Source: Bradyrhizobium betae (GTDB taxonomy: Bacteria > Pseudomonadota > Alphaproteobacteria > Rhizobiales > Xanthobacteraceae). Taken from it: a stretch of 64,000 nucleotides of DNA. The DNA is taken from positions 3,106,501 to 3,170,500 of the forward strand of contig NZ_CP044543.1 in NCBI RefSeq assembly GCF_008932115.1, in the 5' to 3' direction. The position numbers and the translations under genes are program-made. Positions 55,055 to 64,000 of this stretch are shown here, piece after piece (position 1 is the first letter of the stretch; each line of letters opens with the position of its first letter). The notes below the pieces were generated by a model that worked only from the letters and a program-made list of their open reading frames with translations, was not told where the DNA came from and ran no database searches.

Positions 55055-55223
55055 ATTTACGGTCCATTTCCGCTGGAAAAACGGGGTTCTTCTCGCCTAT
55101 TCCCCCCAATGCTGCAATCGCAAAATGCGACATCTCGCCCTTGCTTCGCGGTTTTGAAGGACTAGTGTGGCGCCGCACAAACATTGATGGATTCTTAAGC
55201 ACCATCACATAGTCAAAGGCTTC

Positions 55224-55916
55224 ATGTTTACGCTGTATCATCATCCGTTCTGTCCGCATTCGCGCTTCATCCGCCTGATCGCGGGGGAATACGGACTCGA
55301 AACTCGGCTGGTCGAAGAGCGCAGCTGGGAGCGGCGCGAGGCATTTCTGCTGCTCAATGCGGCAGGGACGACGCCGGTCCTGGTGGACGAGGAGCAGCCG
55401 CCGATCCCCGGCGCGGCCATCATCGCCGAATATGTCGACGAAGCCTATGGTCACGAGATGGGGCCCAAGCGCCTGATGCCGGACACCATTGCCGAGCGCG
55501 TCGAGGTGCGCCGGCTGATGGCCTGGTTCAACGAAAAATTCTTCGAGGAAGTCTCTCATCCTCTCGTCACCGAGCGAATCTACAAGCGCTTCATGAGCGA
55601 GGACAACGGCGGCGGCGCGCCCTCGGCCGACGTGATGCGCGCGGCCAAGGCAAATGTACGCTATCATCTGGCCTATATCGGCTGGCTGGCGCAGACGCGT
55701 AACTTCCTCGCCGGCGACCGGCTCACTTATGCGGATCTCGCCGCCGCGGCGCATCTCTCGGCGATCGACTATCTGGGCGACGTGCCATGGAGCGAGGACG
55801 ACGCGGCAAAGGCGTGGTACGCGCGGGTGAAATCCCGCCCGTCGTTCCGTCCGCTGCTGAGCGAATGGCTGGCCGGCGTGCCGGCGTCGCGGACCTACGT
55901 GGACCTGGATTTCTGA
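55224..55916 (+). CDS. Glutathione S-transferase family protein
   Basis: 230 aa. N-terminal thioredoxin-like domain with CPHSRFIRL (residues 10-18), cis-Pro region TTPVLVDE and the GSH-contact [11 protein letters not shown]-terminal helical domain with [17 protein letters not shown]. Cys10 or the adjacent Ser13 is the likely active residue. Substrate unknown. ATG 55224 follows an AAAGGC tract. Confidence 0.9.
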   Translation: MFTLYHHPFCPHSRFIRLIAGEYGLETRLVEERSWERREAFLLLNAAGTTPVLVDEEQPPIPGAAIIAEYVDEAYGHEMGPKRLMPDTIAERVEVRRLMAWFNEKFFEEVSHPLVTERIYKRFMSEDNGGGAPSADVMRAAKANVRYHLAYIGWLAQTRNFLAGDRLTYADLAAAAHLSAIDYLGDVPWSEDDAAKAWYARVKSRPSFRPLLSEWLAGVPASRTYVDLDF

Positions 55917-55924
55917 TGAAGGTC

Positions 55925-55953
55925 GTCATGCCCGGGCTTGTCCCGGGCATGAC
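55925..55953. repeat. 29-bp palindrome before queG
   Basis: GTCATGCCCGGG-CTTGT-CCCGGGCATGAC, a perfect 12-bp inverted repeat. It resembles the left part of the larger REP elements in the window, and makes upstream in-frame ATGs inside it unlikely starts. Confidence 0.85.
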
Positions 55954-55972
55954 GAGTGTGGATGCATCGGTG

Positions 55973-57106
55973 ATGAAATCCAGCATCGACATTGATGAGA
56001 TTCGGACGGCGCTTGCGCACGAGGCGCGCGCGCTCGGCTTCGACTGCATCGGCGTCACTGTGCCGGGTACGATCGAGAACGCGGGACAGCATTTTCTCGA
56101 ATTCATCGCTTCGGGCGGCCATGGCGACATGGACTGGCTGGCCGCGCAACCGGAGCGCCGCGTCGATCCGCGCGGGCTGTGGGCCGACGTGCGCAGCGTG
56201 ATCATGCTCGGCGTCAATTACGGCCCCGACTCCGATCCGCTCGAGATCCTCAAGCAACGGACTCGCGCGGCGATCTCGGTCTATGCGCAAGGTGACGACT
56301 ATCACGACCTCATCAAGAAGCGCCTGAAGGCGCTGGCGCGCTGGCTGGTCGCGACCGCACCGTCGGAGGTGAAGGTGTTCGTCGACACCGCCGCGGTGAT
56401 GGAGAAACCGCTGGCGCAGACCGCGGGTCTCGGCTGGCAGGGCAAGCATACCAATCTCGTCTCCCGCGAATTCGGCTCCTGGCTGTTTCTGGGCGCGATC
56501 TACACCACGCTCGAGCTGCCGCGCGACGATGCCGAGATCGATCATTGCGGCTCGTGCCGGGCCTGCCTCGAGATCTGCCCGACGTCGGCGTTTCCCGCGC
56601 CCTACAAGCTCGACGCGCGGCGCTGCATCTCGTATCTCACCATCGAGAACAAGGGACCGATCCCGCGCGCGTTTCGCAAAGCCATCGGCAATCGCATCTA
56701 TGGCTGCGACGATTGTCTTGCGGCGTGCCCCTGGAACAAGTTCGCGCAAGAGGGCCGCGAGGCGAAGCTCGCCGCGCGCGAGGAATTGCGGGCGCCGGAT
56801 CTCGCCGAACTCGCACGGCTGGATGACGCTGCGTTCCGTGCGCTGTTCACGAAGTCGCCGGTGAAGCGCATCGGCCGCGACCGGTTCTTGCGGAACGTGC
56901 TGATCGCGATCGGCAACTCCGGCGAGATAGCGCTGGCCGCGGAGGCGCGACGATTGCTGGAGGACGAGAGTCCGTTGGTGCGTGGGGCCGCGGTGTGGGC
57001 GTTGGGGCAGTTGGTGCCACGAGATGAGTTCGTCGCGATGAAGTCTGCCGCGATGGGCACAGAGCGCGACGAAAGCGTGCATGAGGAGTGGCACGCCGCC
57101 TCCTAA
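55973..57106 (+). CDS. queG: Epoxyqueuosine reductase
   Basis: 377 aa, cobalamin- and iron-sulfur-dependent enzyme for the last step of queuosine synthesis in tRNA. Two [4Fe-4S] clusters are shown by [12 protein letters not shown] and [12 protein letters not shown]-terminal HEAT-like repeat ([15 protein letters not shown]) is the usual tRNA-binding end. ATG 55973 ([12 protein letters not shown]) is taken because the palindrome at 55925-55953 precedes it. Confidence 0.94.
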   Translation: MKSSIDIDEIRTALAHEARALGFDCIGVTVPGTIENAGQHFLEFIASGGHGDMDWLAAQPERRVDPRGLWADVRSVIMLGVNYGPDSDPLEILKQRTRAAISVYAQGDDYHDLIKKRLKALARWLVATAPSEVKVFVDTAAVMEKPLAQTAGLGWQGKHTNLVSREFGSWLFLGAIYTTLELPRDDAEIDHCGSCRACLEICPTSAFPAPYKLDARRCISYLTIENKGPIPRAFRKAIGNRIYGCDDCLAACPWNKFAQEGREAKLAAREELRAPDLAELARLDDAAFRALFTKSPVKRIGRDRFLRNVLIAIGNSGEIALAAEARRLLEDESPLVRGAAVWALGQLVPRDEFVAMKSAAMGTERDESVHEEWHAAS

Positions 57107-57114
57107 TCCTCCGC

Positions 57115-57252
57115 TGTCATCCCCGCCACCGGGTCTCGCCTTCGGCGAGCCCGATGACAGGCTCCGGCGGGGGATCCAGTACGCTGCGGCCTATCGATTC
57201 AATCGCTGCCATCTCGGAGTACTGGATCGCCCGGTCAAGCCGGGCGATGGCA
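57115..57252. repeat. REP-like element, divergent relative
   Basis: It contains GGGATCCAGTACGCTGCGGC and a later AGTACTGGATCGCCCGG, sharing the 'atCCAGTACGCcGCGGC ... TACTGGATC' layout of the copies at 4817 and 58628. An inner palindrome is GGGTCTCGCCTTCGGCGAGCCC. Confidence 0.75.
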
Positions 57253-57324
57253 CCGTTGTTGCGGCCACAGTGCATGCTCTCCCCACCCTTGATTTCCCCG
57301 CAGCTTCCTTCAAGGTCGCGCGTC

Positions 57325-58125
57325 ATGACAAACATGCCTTTCTTCACCCGCGACGGCGACACATTCCACCCGACGGAAGTCGCCAACGGTCCGTGGGATC
57401 CGAACTCGCTGCACGGGCGCGTCATCGTCGGCCTGCTCGGCTTCGCCATCGAGGAGCGCCATTCCGGGCCTGAATTCGTGCCGGCGCGGCTCACCGTCGA
57501 CATGTTTCGGCTGCCGACCATCGACAAGCCGATTCACGTGACGACGCGCCTGGTGCGCGACGGACTGCGTATCCGCGTGGTCGAGGCGGAGTTCTTGTCC
57601 GGCGGCGTCAGCATGGCGCGCGCCTCCTGCCAGTTGCTGCGCCGAACGCAAAATCCCGACGGCAATGTCTGGTCGCCGCCGAACTGGGACGCACCGAAGC
57701 CGGCCGACATTCCCAAGCCGACCGATCCGAGACTCGGCATGAACGGCAAATGGACGACGCGGCCGATCGTGGGCCACATGGGCTCGCTCGGTCCGCGGCG
57801 GCTGTGGATGAGCGAGGTGCGCGAGCTGGTGGCGGGCGTGCCGATGACGCCGTTCGTGCATGTCACTGTCGGTGCCGATTTCGCCAGCCCGTTTGCGAAT
57901 GCCGGCGACAAGGGGCTCGGCTACATCAACAGCGACGTCACGATCTATCTGCACCGGCTGCCGGTGACGAACTGGATCGGCTTCGACGTGGTCAATCACC
58001 AGGCCACCGACGGCGTCGCGATCGGCGAATGCTGGCTCTATGACGAAGAGGGTCCGATCGGCACCGCCACGGTCGCAGCGCTGGCGCAGCGCAAGCCGAT
58101 GGCGAAGCTGCCACCGCCGCCGTAG
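57325..58125 (+). CDS. Double-hotdog acyl-CoA thioesterase-like protein
   Basis: 266 aa. Two hotdog halves: an N-terminal FFTRDGDTFHPTEVANGPWDP with helix HGRVIVGLLGFAIEE, and a C-terminal half with DVTIYLHRLPVTNWIGFDV then GECWLYDEEGPIGTATVAAL, as in TesB-like/4HBT_3 proteins. Probably hydrolyses an acyl-CoA; substrate unknown. ATG 57325 lies where the fold begins; the longer ORF runs into a repeat. Confidence 0.82.
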   Translation: MTNMPFFTRDGDTFHPTEVANGPWDPNSLHGRVIVGLLGFAIEERHSGPEFVPARLTVDMFRLPTIDKPIHVTTRLVRDGLRIRVVEAEFLSGGVSMARASCQLLRRTQNPDGNVWSPPNWDAPKPADIPKPTDPRLGMNGKWTTRPIVGHMGSLGPRRLWMSEVRELVAGVPMTPFVHVTVGADFASPFANAGDKGLGYINSDVTIYLHRLPVTNWIGFDVVNHQATDGVAIGECWLYDEEGPIGTATVAALAQRKPMAKLPPPP

Positions 58126-58133
58126 GGCGACCG

Positions 58134-58601
58134 TCAGGACAAATGCCGCTGCATCTCCGGCCGTGCCTTCAGCTCGGCACCCTGCTTGGCGACGATCTTG
58201 GCAATACGCTCCGGCGCGAACTTCAGATCGACGAAGGCCGTCGCGGTGTTGGCGACTTCGTGATAGTTCACGATCCTGCCGTCGCGGAGCGTCATGATCG
58301 CGACACCCTCGAACATCGCCCGCGCGCCGCCCGCCTCCGGCAAGGTCGAGCGATAACTGAAGGTGTAGCGCGCATAGAGCGTGGTGCCGTCGGTGACGGG
58401 ATCGTGCATGTCCCAGCGAAAATCGGTCGCCGTGCGATAGAACCAGTCGTCGACCATCGCTGCGATTTTGGAGCGGCCTTCGAAGGCGCCGTAGAAGACG
58501 TCATGATAAACGCCGTCCTCGGTGAATAGCTCGGCGAACGCTTTGCCGTTACGCTGTTCAACAGCGTCGCAGAAGGCGCGCAGCATGGCGGTGGTGGTCA
58601 T
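58134..58601 (-). CDS. NTF2-like (SnoaL) family protein
   Basis: 155 aa cone-fold protein: MLRAFCDAVEQRNGKAFAELFTEDGVYHD and the later DGRIVNYHEVANT are typical. Asp/His residues line the expected pocket. Members range from isomerases to stress-binding proteins, so no function is claimed. Convergent with the thioesterase gene with only 8 bases between. Confidence 0.82.
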   Translation of the reverse strand: MTTTAMLRAFCDAVEQRNGKAFAELFTEDGVYHDVFYGAFEGRSKIAAMVDDWFYRTATDFRWDMHDPVTDGTTLYARYTFSYRSTLPEAGGARAMFEGVAIMTLRDGRIVNYHEVANTATAFVDLKFAPERIAKIVAKQGAELKARPEMQRHLS

Positions 58602-58627
58602 TGGCGTTTCTCCCGATCTCCCTCTCC

Positions 58628-58730
58628 GTCATGCCCCGGCTTGACCGGGGCATCCAATACGCCGAGGCTTCTCGGCTCAATCACGACCGCTGGTGGAATA
58701 CTGGATCATCCGCCTTCGCGGATGATGACA
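58628..58730. repeat. REP-like palindromic repeat, copy 2
   Basis: 103 bp, nearly the same as 4817-4919: GTCATGCCCC, GGGGCATCCA, GGCTTCTCGG, GTGGAATACTGGATCATCCG and CGCGGATGATGACA appear in the same order and spacing. Confidence 0.82.
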
Positions 58731-58749
58731 TCGAATTCTGAGCATCACT

Positions 58750-59538
58750 TCACCCGATCTCGGCCACCGCGGCAAGAATGCGCGCGATGTCCTGCGGGCG
58801 GGAGAGGCGGTGATCGCCGTCCTGGATCATGGTCAGCACGACATCGTCGGCCGGCAGGCGATGGGTCAGCGCGAAGGCGTGCTGCCAGGGCACGTCAGGA
58901 TCCTGCGCGCCCTGCAGGATGCGGACGGGACAGCCGAGATCGATCGCGCTGCCGAGCACGAGATGATTGCGCCCCTCCTCGATCAGGTTTCGCGTGATCG
59001 GATAGGGCGAGCCGTCGCCATAGTCCGACGGACGCAGCCAGAAACCCTTGGTCTCGATCTCCTGCTTCACCTCGGGCGAGAAATTCTTCCACATCAGCTC
59101 CTCGGTGAAGTCGGGCGCCGGCGCGATCAGCACGAGCCCCGCCAACGACGCTTTGCTGGTCCGCTTCCTGATCTCGCGGGCGAGCAGCAGCGCCATCCAG
59201 CCGCCCATGGAGGAGCCGATCAGGATCTGCGGGCCGTCGCAGAACCGCTCGACCACCGCGACGCTGTCCTCGAGCCAGCGTCCGATGGTTCCGTCAGCGA
59301 AATCACCGCCGGATTCGCCGTGGCCGGAATAGTCGAACCGGACCACGGCGCGGCCGTGGTCCTTGGCCCAGCCGTCCAGCGCCACGGCCTTGCCACCCAG
59401 CATGTCCGACTTGAATCCGCCCAGCCACACCAGGCCGGGGCCCTTTCCGGGACGGCTGCGCACCGCGATCCTGCGCGCGGACGGGCCCTCGCCCACATCG
59501 ATGAAGTCGAGCACGGCGTCGGAAATGGCATCGGTCAT
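58750..59538 (-). CDS. Alpha/beta hydrolase
   Basis: 262 aa. Nucleophile elbow GSSMGGWMA; oxyanion region WLGGFKSDM; acid and His in the C-terminal part ([16 protein letters not shown]). The sequence FDYSGHGES is like ABHD10/YqiA-type serine esterases. Likely a cytoplasmic esterase or palmitoyl-type thioesterase; substrate unknown. It is divergent from infC. Confidence 0.87.
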   Translation of the reverse strand: MTDAISDAVLDFIDVGEGPSARRIAVRSRPGKGPGLVWLGGFKSDMLGGKAVALDGWAKDHGRAVVRFDYSGHGESGGDFADGTIGRWLEDSVAVVERFCDGPQILIGSSMGGWMALLLAREIRKRTSKASLAGLVLIAPAPDFTEELMWKNFSPEVKQEIETKGFWLRPSDYGDGSPYPITRNLIEEGRNHLVLGSAIDLGCPVRILQGAQDPDVPWQHAFALTHRLPADDVVLTMIQDGDHRLSRPQDIARILAAVAEIG

Positions 59539-59782
59539 GGAACGTTTACTCCGGCTGTGCAGTTTGAGCTGTCCGGGCGTGTTCCGCGGCGCGGCCCGGG
59601 ATTGGCCCTTTGGGACGCTTGCGGAACAGAAGCAAGGTGTCTATGTCCGTCAGCGTGCCGATCGGCGTGACCGAAATGCCTCGCATTTGAGGCTATTTCG
59701 CCTCCGCCCGAGCGAATTGCTTGCCGGCAAACCTATCTTCCTGCACAGTAGCTGCCTCTTTCACAACTTTGGAGAACCACCC

Positions 59783-60322
59783 ATTCGCCGTCCCAATAAA
59801 GCCCCGCCCGTTGCCAGCAAAGACGGGCCGCGCATCAATGATGATATTCGCAATGCGCAGATCCAGCTGATCGATCAGACCGGTGACAACAAAGGCACGG
59901 TCGAGACCGTCATGGCCATCCGCATGGCCCAGGAAGCCGGCATGGATCTGGTCGAGATCTCGCCGAACGTCAGCCCTCCCGTCTGCAAGATCATGGACTA
60001 CGGGAAGTATAAGTATTCCGCCCAGAAAAAAGCCGCCGAAGCCCGCAAGCGGCAGAAGATCGTCGAGATCAAGGAGATCAAGCTCCGCCCGATGATCGAC
60101 GACCACGATTACGAAGTTAAGATGCGCGCGATGCAGCGCTTCTTCGAAGAGGGCGACAAGGTCAAGATCACGCTGCGCTATCGCGGCCGCGAAATGGCGC
60201 ACCAGGAGATCGGCACCAAGCTGCTCGACAAGATCAAGACCGACGTTGCCGAGCTCGCCAAGGTAGAGCAGGACGCGCGGTTCGAAGGCCGCCAGGTCGT
60301 CATGGTGCTGGCGCCGCGCTGA
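59783..60322 (+). CDS. infC: Translation initiation factor IF-3 (AUU start)
   Basis: 179 aa. N-domain [17 protein letters not shown], linker and C-domain ([23 protein letters not shown]) are complete. No ATG, GTG or TTG with a ribosome site exists near the fold; the codon ATT at 59783 is in frame and has GGAG eight bases upstream. AUU is the rare start used by E. coli infC, where it lets IF-3 repress its own synthesis. Start confidence is high for the position. It is first in infC-rpmI-rplT-pheST. Confidence 0.93.
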   Translation: MRRPNKAPPVASKDGPRINDDIRNAQIQLIDQTGDNKGTVETVMAIRMAQEAGMDLVEISPNVSPPVCKIMDYGKYKYSAQKKAAEARKRQKIVEIKEIKLRPMIDDHDYEVKMRAMQRFFEEGDKVKITLRYRGREMAHQEIGTKLLDKIKTDVAELAKVEQDARFEGRQVVMVLAPR

Positions 60323-60349
60323 CGCAGGCTCTTTAAGGTAAAGAATTCA

Positions 60350-60382
60350 ACGGCCCGTCCGGCTCTCCGGCGGGCCGTTTTG
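60350..60382 (+). terminator. Rho-independent terminator of infC
   Basis: Stem ACGGCCCG/CGGGCCGT (60350-60357 with 60371-60378) with an inner CCGG/CCGG stem, then TTTTGTT. It separates infC from rpmI transcription in part. Confidence 0.85.
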
Positions 60383-60385
60383 TTG

Positions 60386-60790
60386 TCAGGTCCGCGTCGC
60401 CTGCCAGGTGCCGCTGCAGCGGTCGCCGGAAATGATGCCGTTCCAGGAGCCGGTGCCGGCCACACCGGCGAGCCGGCCGCCGCCGCTGGCGTGGGACGCG
60501 CCGACCGAGACCTGGACCGCGACGGCGCCGCCGCGCCTGACCGTGCCGGAAACCCGGCCGCCACCGGCCGACGAGACCCGGCTGCCGGTCACGGCGAAGG
60601 GGACGCTGTAGCCGGAGCTGCAATTGCCCCGGGTGGTGGCGAAAGTGACATTCCAGATGCCGTCATAGCCGCCGACACGGGCATCGGCGGTCGAGGGCAG
60701 CAAGGCGGCCGCAACCACGGCAAGCAGCGCCAGGCGGCGTGGGCGGGCAAGAGCGGCGAAAGACGAAATCAACTGCGGGAAATGAGCCAT
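60386..60790 (-). CDS. Small secreted Gly-rich protein
   Basis: 134 aa. A signal peptide (residues 18-37, ending ADA) is followed by a Gly/Ser-rich beta-type mature protein with two cysteines (RGNCSSGY and GDRCSGTW), which may form one disulfide. GYDGIWNVTF and GTGSWNGIISG suggest a small beta-barrel. Function unknown. It lies antisense within the infC-rpmI interval. Confidence 0.7.
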   Translation of the reverse strand: MAHFPQLISSFAALARPRRLALLAVVAAALLPSTADARVGGYDGIWNVTFATTRGNCSSGYSVPFAVTGSRVSSAGGGRVSGTVRRGGAVAVQVSVGASHASGGGRLAGVAGTGSWNGIISGDRCSGTWQATRT

Positions 60791-61065
60791 TTTGGTCCTG
60801 CTTCTGGCGACACGACTTGGACAAGGATGGTAGCAATTCCGAATAGTCGGCCGCCAGGTTTCACCGGTTCATCGTTGCCAATTCGCCCGTTCTCTGTCAT
60901 AAGCCCGGCCTTCATCGCCCGGCTGATTAAGGGCTGCCGTGGCGGTGTTTCGTGCGGGTTTCGCGCTTGTTCGTAGAAACCTGAGCACAATCAACGCTCT
61001 AACGAGCATTTTTGACGGCCAGGCCGCCTTCGCGGGCGGATTTCGTTGGCCATTAGGAGAGCCAA

Positions 61066-61266
61066 ATGCCCAAGCTGAAGACCAAATCGGGCGCTAAAAA
61101 GCGCTTCAAGGTGACTGCCACCGGCAAAGTGATGTTCGCCCATCGCGGCAAGCGTCACGGCATGATCAAGCGGACGAAGAAGCAGATCCGTCAGCTCCGC
61201 GGCACCGCCGTGCTGTTCAAGACCGACGGCGACAACGTCAAGAAGTACTTCTTGCCGAACGCCTGA
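61066..61266 (+). CDS. rpmI: 50S ribosomal protein L35
   Basis: 66 aa, standard length. [17 protein letters not shown] and [16 protein letters not shown] are diagnostic. GGAG lies 7 bases before the ATG. The 270-base upstream region includes a GC-rich inverted stretch (61018-61051) that might be a leader structure. Confidence 0.97.
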   Translation: MPKLKTKSGAKKRFKVTATGKVMFAHRGKRHGMIKRTKKQIRQLRGTAVLFKTDGDNVKKYFLPNA

Positions 61267-61346
61267 TCGCGTCCAAGATCATTGCCATCAGCGCCGCGTT
61301 TTGCGCGGCGATCCGAAAAACCAAGTCATCTCTGAAGGATTTTGTC

Positions 61347-61706
61347 ATGTCTCGCGTCAAACGCGGTGTGACCGCCCACGCCAAGCACAAGAAAGTCTAC
61401 AAGGCCGCCAAGGGCTTCTACGGCCGCCGCAAGAACACCATCCGCGCCGCCAAGCCGGCCGTGGAGAAGGCCCAGCAGTACGCCTTCCGCGATCGCAAGC
61501 GCAAGAAGCGGACGTTCCGCGCGCTCTGGATCCAGCGCCTCAATGCTGCCGTCCGTCCGTTCGGCATGACCTACAGCCGATTTATCGACGGCCTCGCCAA
61601 GTCGGGCATCACCGTGGACCGCAAGGTGCTGTCGGATCTCGCGATCAACGAGCCTGCGTCGTTCCAGGCGATCGCCGAGAAGGCCAAGGCCGCGCTGGCC
61701 GCCTGA
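61347..61706 (+). CDS. rplT: 50S ribosomal protein L20
   Basis: 119 aa. [17 protein letters not shown] and the long basic helix are typical. It is essential for early 50S assembly, and in other bacteria represses this operon. It follows rpmI by 80 bases. Confidence 0.97.
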   Translation: MSRVKRGVTAHAKHKKVYKAAKGFYGRRKNTIRAAKPAVEKAQQYAFRDRKRKKRTFRALWIQRLNAAVRPFGMTYSRFIDGLAKSGITVDRKVLSDLAINEPASFQAIAEKAKAALAA

Positions 61707-61720
61707 GCCAGGCTTGCGTG

Positions 61721-62128
61721 CTAACGGCCGGCTCCGCCGGCCTTCAGCGCGCGTCGCGAGTAACGCTGGGCGACCTCCGCCCGGCAGAAGGCTGTTGCCG
61801 AAATATACATGGTGCCGGACTTGTTCCGGTATTTCCGGTCGCAGACCCCCAACTCGCGCTGATAGCTGAGCTTCTGCGGCGTTTTCAGCTGGCCGAGAAA
61901 GTCCGCCTCGCACTTCTTCTCGACGACCTCCCCGAACTGAACGTCGCCACTGGCGCCGTATGAGCAGGCCTCGAACAGCTTCATGGCGCGGTCGCAGCTC
62001 GGCGCCGCGTTGAGGGCCGATTTGATGTCGTCCATCGCATTGGATTTGGCCGGACATTCCTCGGCGGCGTGAGCCACGCCTGCCATGAGAACCAGGGCCA
62101 GGCCGGCCAGGCAGGATCGTAAACGCAT
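61721..62128 (-). CDS. Small secreted Cys-rich protein
   Basis: 135 aa. ATG 62128 has AAGGAG six bases upstream and opens a clear signal peptide (MRLRSCLAGLALVLMAGVAHA). The mature part holds six cysteines and reads PSCDRAMKLFEACSYGASGD then YQRELGVCDRKYRNKSGTMY, resembling LprI/DUF1311-like envelope proteins loosely. Function unknown. The 300 codons upstream in the same frame are antisense to pheS and not part of the gene. It is antisense between rplT and pheS. Confidence 0.75.
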   Translation of the reverse strand: MRLRSCLAGLALVLMAGVAHAAEECPAKSNAMDDIKSALNAAPSCDRAMKLFEACSYGASGDVQFGEVVEKKCEADFLGQLKTPQKLSYQRELGVCDRKYRNKSGTMYISATAFCRAEVAQRYSRRALKAGGAGR

Positions 62129-62261
62129 CCTCCGCTCCTTCGTCAGGTTGGTGCCGGCCATGCTTGTACGGCTCAAATGCCCTGCATTTGCGACGGCTAT
62201 TCGGCTTGACGTTCCGGCCCGGCTGCGGCCACAACCGGCAGCCTTTTGAAAGGATCCGACC

Positions 62262-63344
62262 GTGTCCGACCTTGCCAGCCTCGTCCAATCCATCCTCGCA
62301 CAGATCACCTCCGCCGGCGACGAGGCAGCCCTCGAAGCCGTCCGCGTGGCCTCGCTCGGCAAGAAGGGCTCGATCTCAGCTCTTCTCGCAACGCTCGGCA
62401 AGATGTCGCCTGAAGAGCGCAAGACGCAGGGCGCCGCGATCAACCAGGCCAAGGACGAGGTCACCCAGGCGCTCGCGGCGAAGCGCGACGTTCTGAAGTC
62501 GGCAGCGCTCGACGCACGGCTTGCCTCGGAGACCGTCGACGTCACGCTGCCGCTGCGCGAGGCACCGACTGATGCCGGCCGCATCCATCCGCTGAGCCAG
62601 GTCTGGGACGAGCTGACGACGATCTTCGCCGACATGGGATTCTCGGTCGCCGAAGGCCCCGATATCGAGACCGACGACTACAATTTCACCAAGCTGAACT
62701 TCCCGGAAGGCCATCCCGCGCGCGAGATGCACGACACGTTCTTCTTCCATCCGAAGGAGGACGGCTCGCGCATGCTGCTGCGGACCCACACCTCGCCGGT
62801 GCAGGTGCGCACCATGCTGAGCCAGAAGCCGCCGATCCGCGTGATCTGCCCGGGCCGCACCTACCGCATCGATTCGGACGCGACCCACACGCCGCAATTC
62901 CACCAGGTCGAAGGCCTCGTCATCGACAAGCACTCGCATCTCGGCCACCTCAAATGGATCCTGCACGAGTTCTGCAAGGCGTTCTTCGAGGTCGACAACA
63001 TCAACATGCGCTTCCGTCCCTCGTTCTTCCCGTTCACCGAGCCGTCGCTGGAAGTCGACATCCAGTGCCGCCGCGACAAGGGCGAGATCCGCTTCGGCGA
63101 GGGCGAGGACTGGCTCGAGATTCTCGGCTGCGGCATGGTGCATCCGAACGTGCTGCGCGCCTGCGGCATCGATCCCGACGAATACCAGGGTTTCGCCTGG
63201 GGCATGGGCATCGACCGCATCGCCATGCTGAAATACGGCATCGCCGACCTGCGCCAGCTGTTCGACAGCGACGTCCGCTGGCTGTCCCATTACGGCTTCA
63301 AGCCGCTCGAAGTGCCAACGCTTGCCGGAGGGCTGAGCTCGTGA
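62262..63344 (+). CDS. pheS: Phenylalanyl-tRNA synthetase alpha subunit
   Basis: 360 aa class II synthetase. Motif 2 [31 protein letters not shown], and motif 3 [18 protein letters not shown] are intact; the N-terminal coiled coil binds tRNA. The GTG at 62262 starts the fold (SDLASLVQ). It overlaps pheT by 4 bases (GTGA). Confidence 0.96.
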   Translation: MSDLASLVQSILAQITSAGDEAALEAVRVASLGKKGSISALLATLGKMSPEERKTQGAAINQAKDEVTQALAAKRDVLKSAALDARLASETVDVTLPLREAPTDAGRIHPLSQVWDELTTIFADMGFSVAEGPDIETDDYNFTKLNFPEGHPAREMHDTFFFHPKEDGSRMLLRTHTSPVQVRTMLSQKPPIRVICPGRTYRIDSDATHTPQFHQVEGLVIDKHSHLGHLKWILHEFCKAFFEVDNINMRFRPSFFPFTEPSLEVDIQCRRDKGEIRFGEGEDWLEILGCGMVHPNVLRACGIDPDEYQGFAWGMGIDRIAMLKYGIADLRQLFDSDVRWLSHYGFKPLEVPTLAGGLSS

Positions 63345-64000
63345 AATTCACCCTCTCCTGGCTGAAAGACCATCTCGACACCGACGAGCCCTTGGAAAAG
63401 CTCGCCGACAAGCTCACCATGATCGGGCTCGAGGTCGAGAACATCGAGGACAAGGCGAAGGCGCTGAAGCCGTTCACCATTGCGAAGGTGATCTCGGCCG
63501 AGCAGCATCCGAATGCGGATCGGCTGCGCGTCTGCATGGTCGACACCGGTAACGGCGCGGCACCGGTGCAGGTGGTGTGCGGCGCGCCGAATGCGCGCGC
63601 GGGGCTCGTCAGCGTGTTCTCGCCGCCCGGGACCTACATTCCCGGCAAGGACATCACGCTCGGTGTCGGCACCATCCGCGGCGTCGAGAGCCGCGGCATG
63701 CTGTGCTCGGCGGCTGAGCTGCAGATCTCCAACGATCATGACGGCATCATGGAATTGCCGGCGGACGCGCCTGTTGGTGCCGGCTACGCCGAATGGGCCG
63801 CGCTCGGTGATCCCGTGGTCGAGATCAATTTGACGCCGAACCGGCAGGACTGCACCGGCGTGCACGGCATCGCGCGCGACCTCGCCGCTGCCGACATGGG
63901 CAAGTTCAAGGACCCCACGATCAAGCCGATCAAGGGTGAATTCCCCTGTCCGGTGAAGGTCACGGTCGAGGATGCCGCGCTGTGCCCGGGCTTCGCGCTG
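63341..64000 (+). CDS. pheT: Phenylalanyl-tRNA synthetase beta subunit (3' partial)
   Basis: The first 220 codons are seen; the frame is open to the window end. GTG 63341 starts [20 protein letters not shown]. The EMAP-like tRNA-binding domain ([28 protein letters not shown]) lies at residues 45-160, followed by [20 protein letters not shown]. Complete beta subunits are about 800 aa. It works with PheS as an alpha2-beta2 enzyme. Confidence 0.95.
   Translation, partial: MKFTLSWLKDHLDTDEPLEKLADKLTMIGLEVENIEDKAKALKPFTIAKVISAEQHPNADRLRVCMVDTGNGAAPVQVVCGAPNARAGLVSVFSPPGTYIPGKDITLGVGTIRGVESRGMLCSAAELQISNDHDGIMELPADAPVGAGYAEWAALGDPVVEINLTPNRQDCTGVHGIARDLAAADMGKFKDPTIKPIKGEFPCPVKVTVEDAALCPGFAL

Noticed and set aside
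61018..61051. L20-type autoregulatory leader before rpmI
   Set aside because: A GC-rich inverted stretch is present, but I could not match it to a known L20 leader structure, so it is only mentioned under rpmI.

Overview
The window is chromosomal DNA of a high-GC alphaproteobacterium, most likely Bradyrhizobium or a close relative in the Nitrobacteraceae. The evidence is the very strong GC bias at third codon positions, the conserved rhizobial gene orders, an Hsp20 gene with a ROSE-type RNA thermometer behind an RpoH-type promoter, and many scattered REP-like palindromes. It is mostly housekeeping DNA, interrupted by one small AT-richer island.

Layout. 1-12 kb (+): a DivL-type tyrosine 'histidine kinase' (5' end outside the window), a TsaE-AmgK fusion, a PilZ protein and a MurU-type nucleotidyltransferase (t6A tRNA modification plus cell-wall sugar recycling), then addB-addA recombination nuclease and thioredoxin. 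12-24.5 kb (-): a metallophosphoesterase, then folC, accD, trpA, trpB, trpF, a LapA-type membrane protein, ihfB and sppA, followed by rpsA, cmk and aroA; the folC/accD, trpA/trpB, trpB/trpF and cmk/aroA junctions overlap by 4 bases. 24.6-33.5 kb: an acidic FYDLN protein, tRNA-Ala(GGC) followed at once by a perfect inverted repeat and a GIY-YIG ORF, the divergent ohrR/ohr pair with twin operators, a CaiB-type CoA transferase, a ugpBAEC glycerol-3-phosphate importer, and the heat-regulated hsp20-DUF1150 pair. 33.7-43 kb (-): a TPR protein and the conserved envelope/sigma-54 block ptsN, hpf, rpoN, lptB, lptA, lptC, then rnd and a HAD-UbiA fusion. 43-45 kb (+): an MFS transporter and a LprI-like secreted protein.

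45.45-50.61 kb is the accessory part. A 19-bp direct repeat (one mismatch) of the 3' end of tRNA-Leu(CAG) bounds about 5.1 kb of lower-GC DNA. It contains a CpG-depleted, hairpin-rich 0.33-kb non-coding stretch, an overlapping gene pair (SF1 helicase with a NERD-like but active-site-less N-terminus, plus a DUF2290-like protein), a 72-aa ORF, and a two-gene operon of a Panacea/SocA-domain antitoxin with an unrecognised 247-aa partner. No integrase was seen. This is the best candidate for an undescribed (anti-phage type) system.

50.8-64 kb: a complex-I NDUFA9-like epimerase, a DprE2/DprE1-like pair, uppP, GST, queG, a thioesterase, an NTF2-like protein, an alpha/beta hydrolase, and the translation cluster infC (AUU start), rpmI, rplT, pheS, pheT (cut by the window end), with two small secreted-protein genes lying antisense inside it. 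Long antisense ORFs throughout are GC-driven shadows and are not listed.
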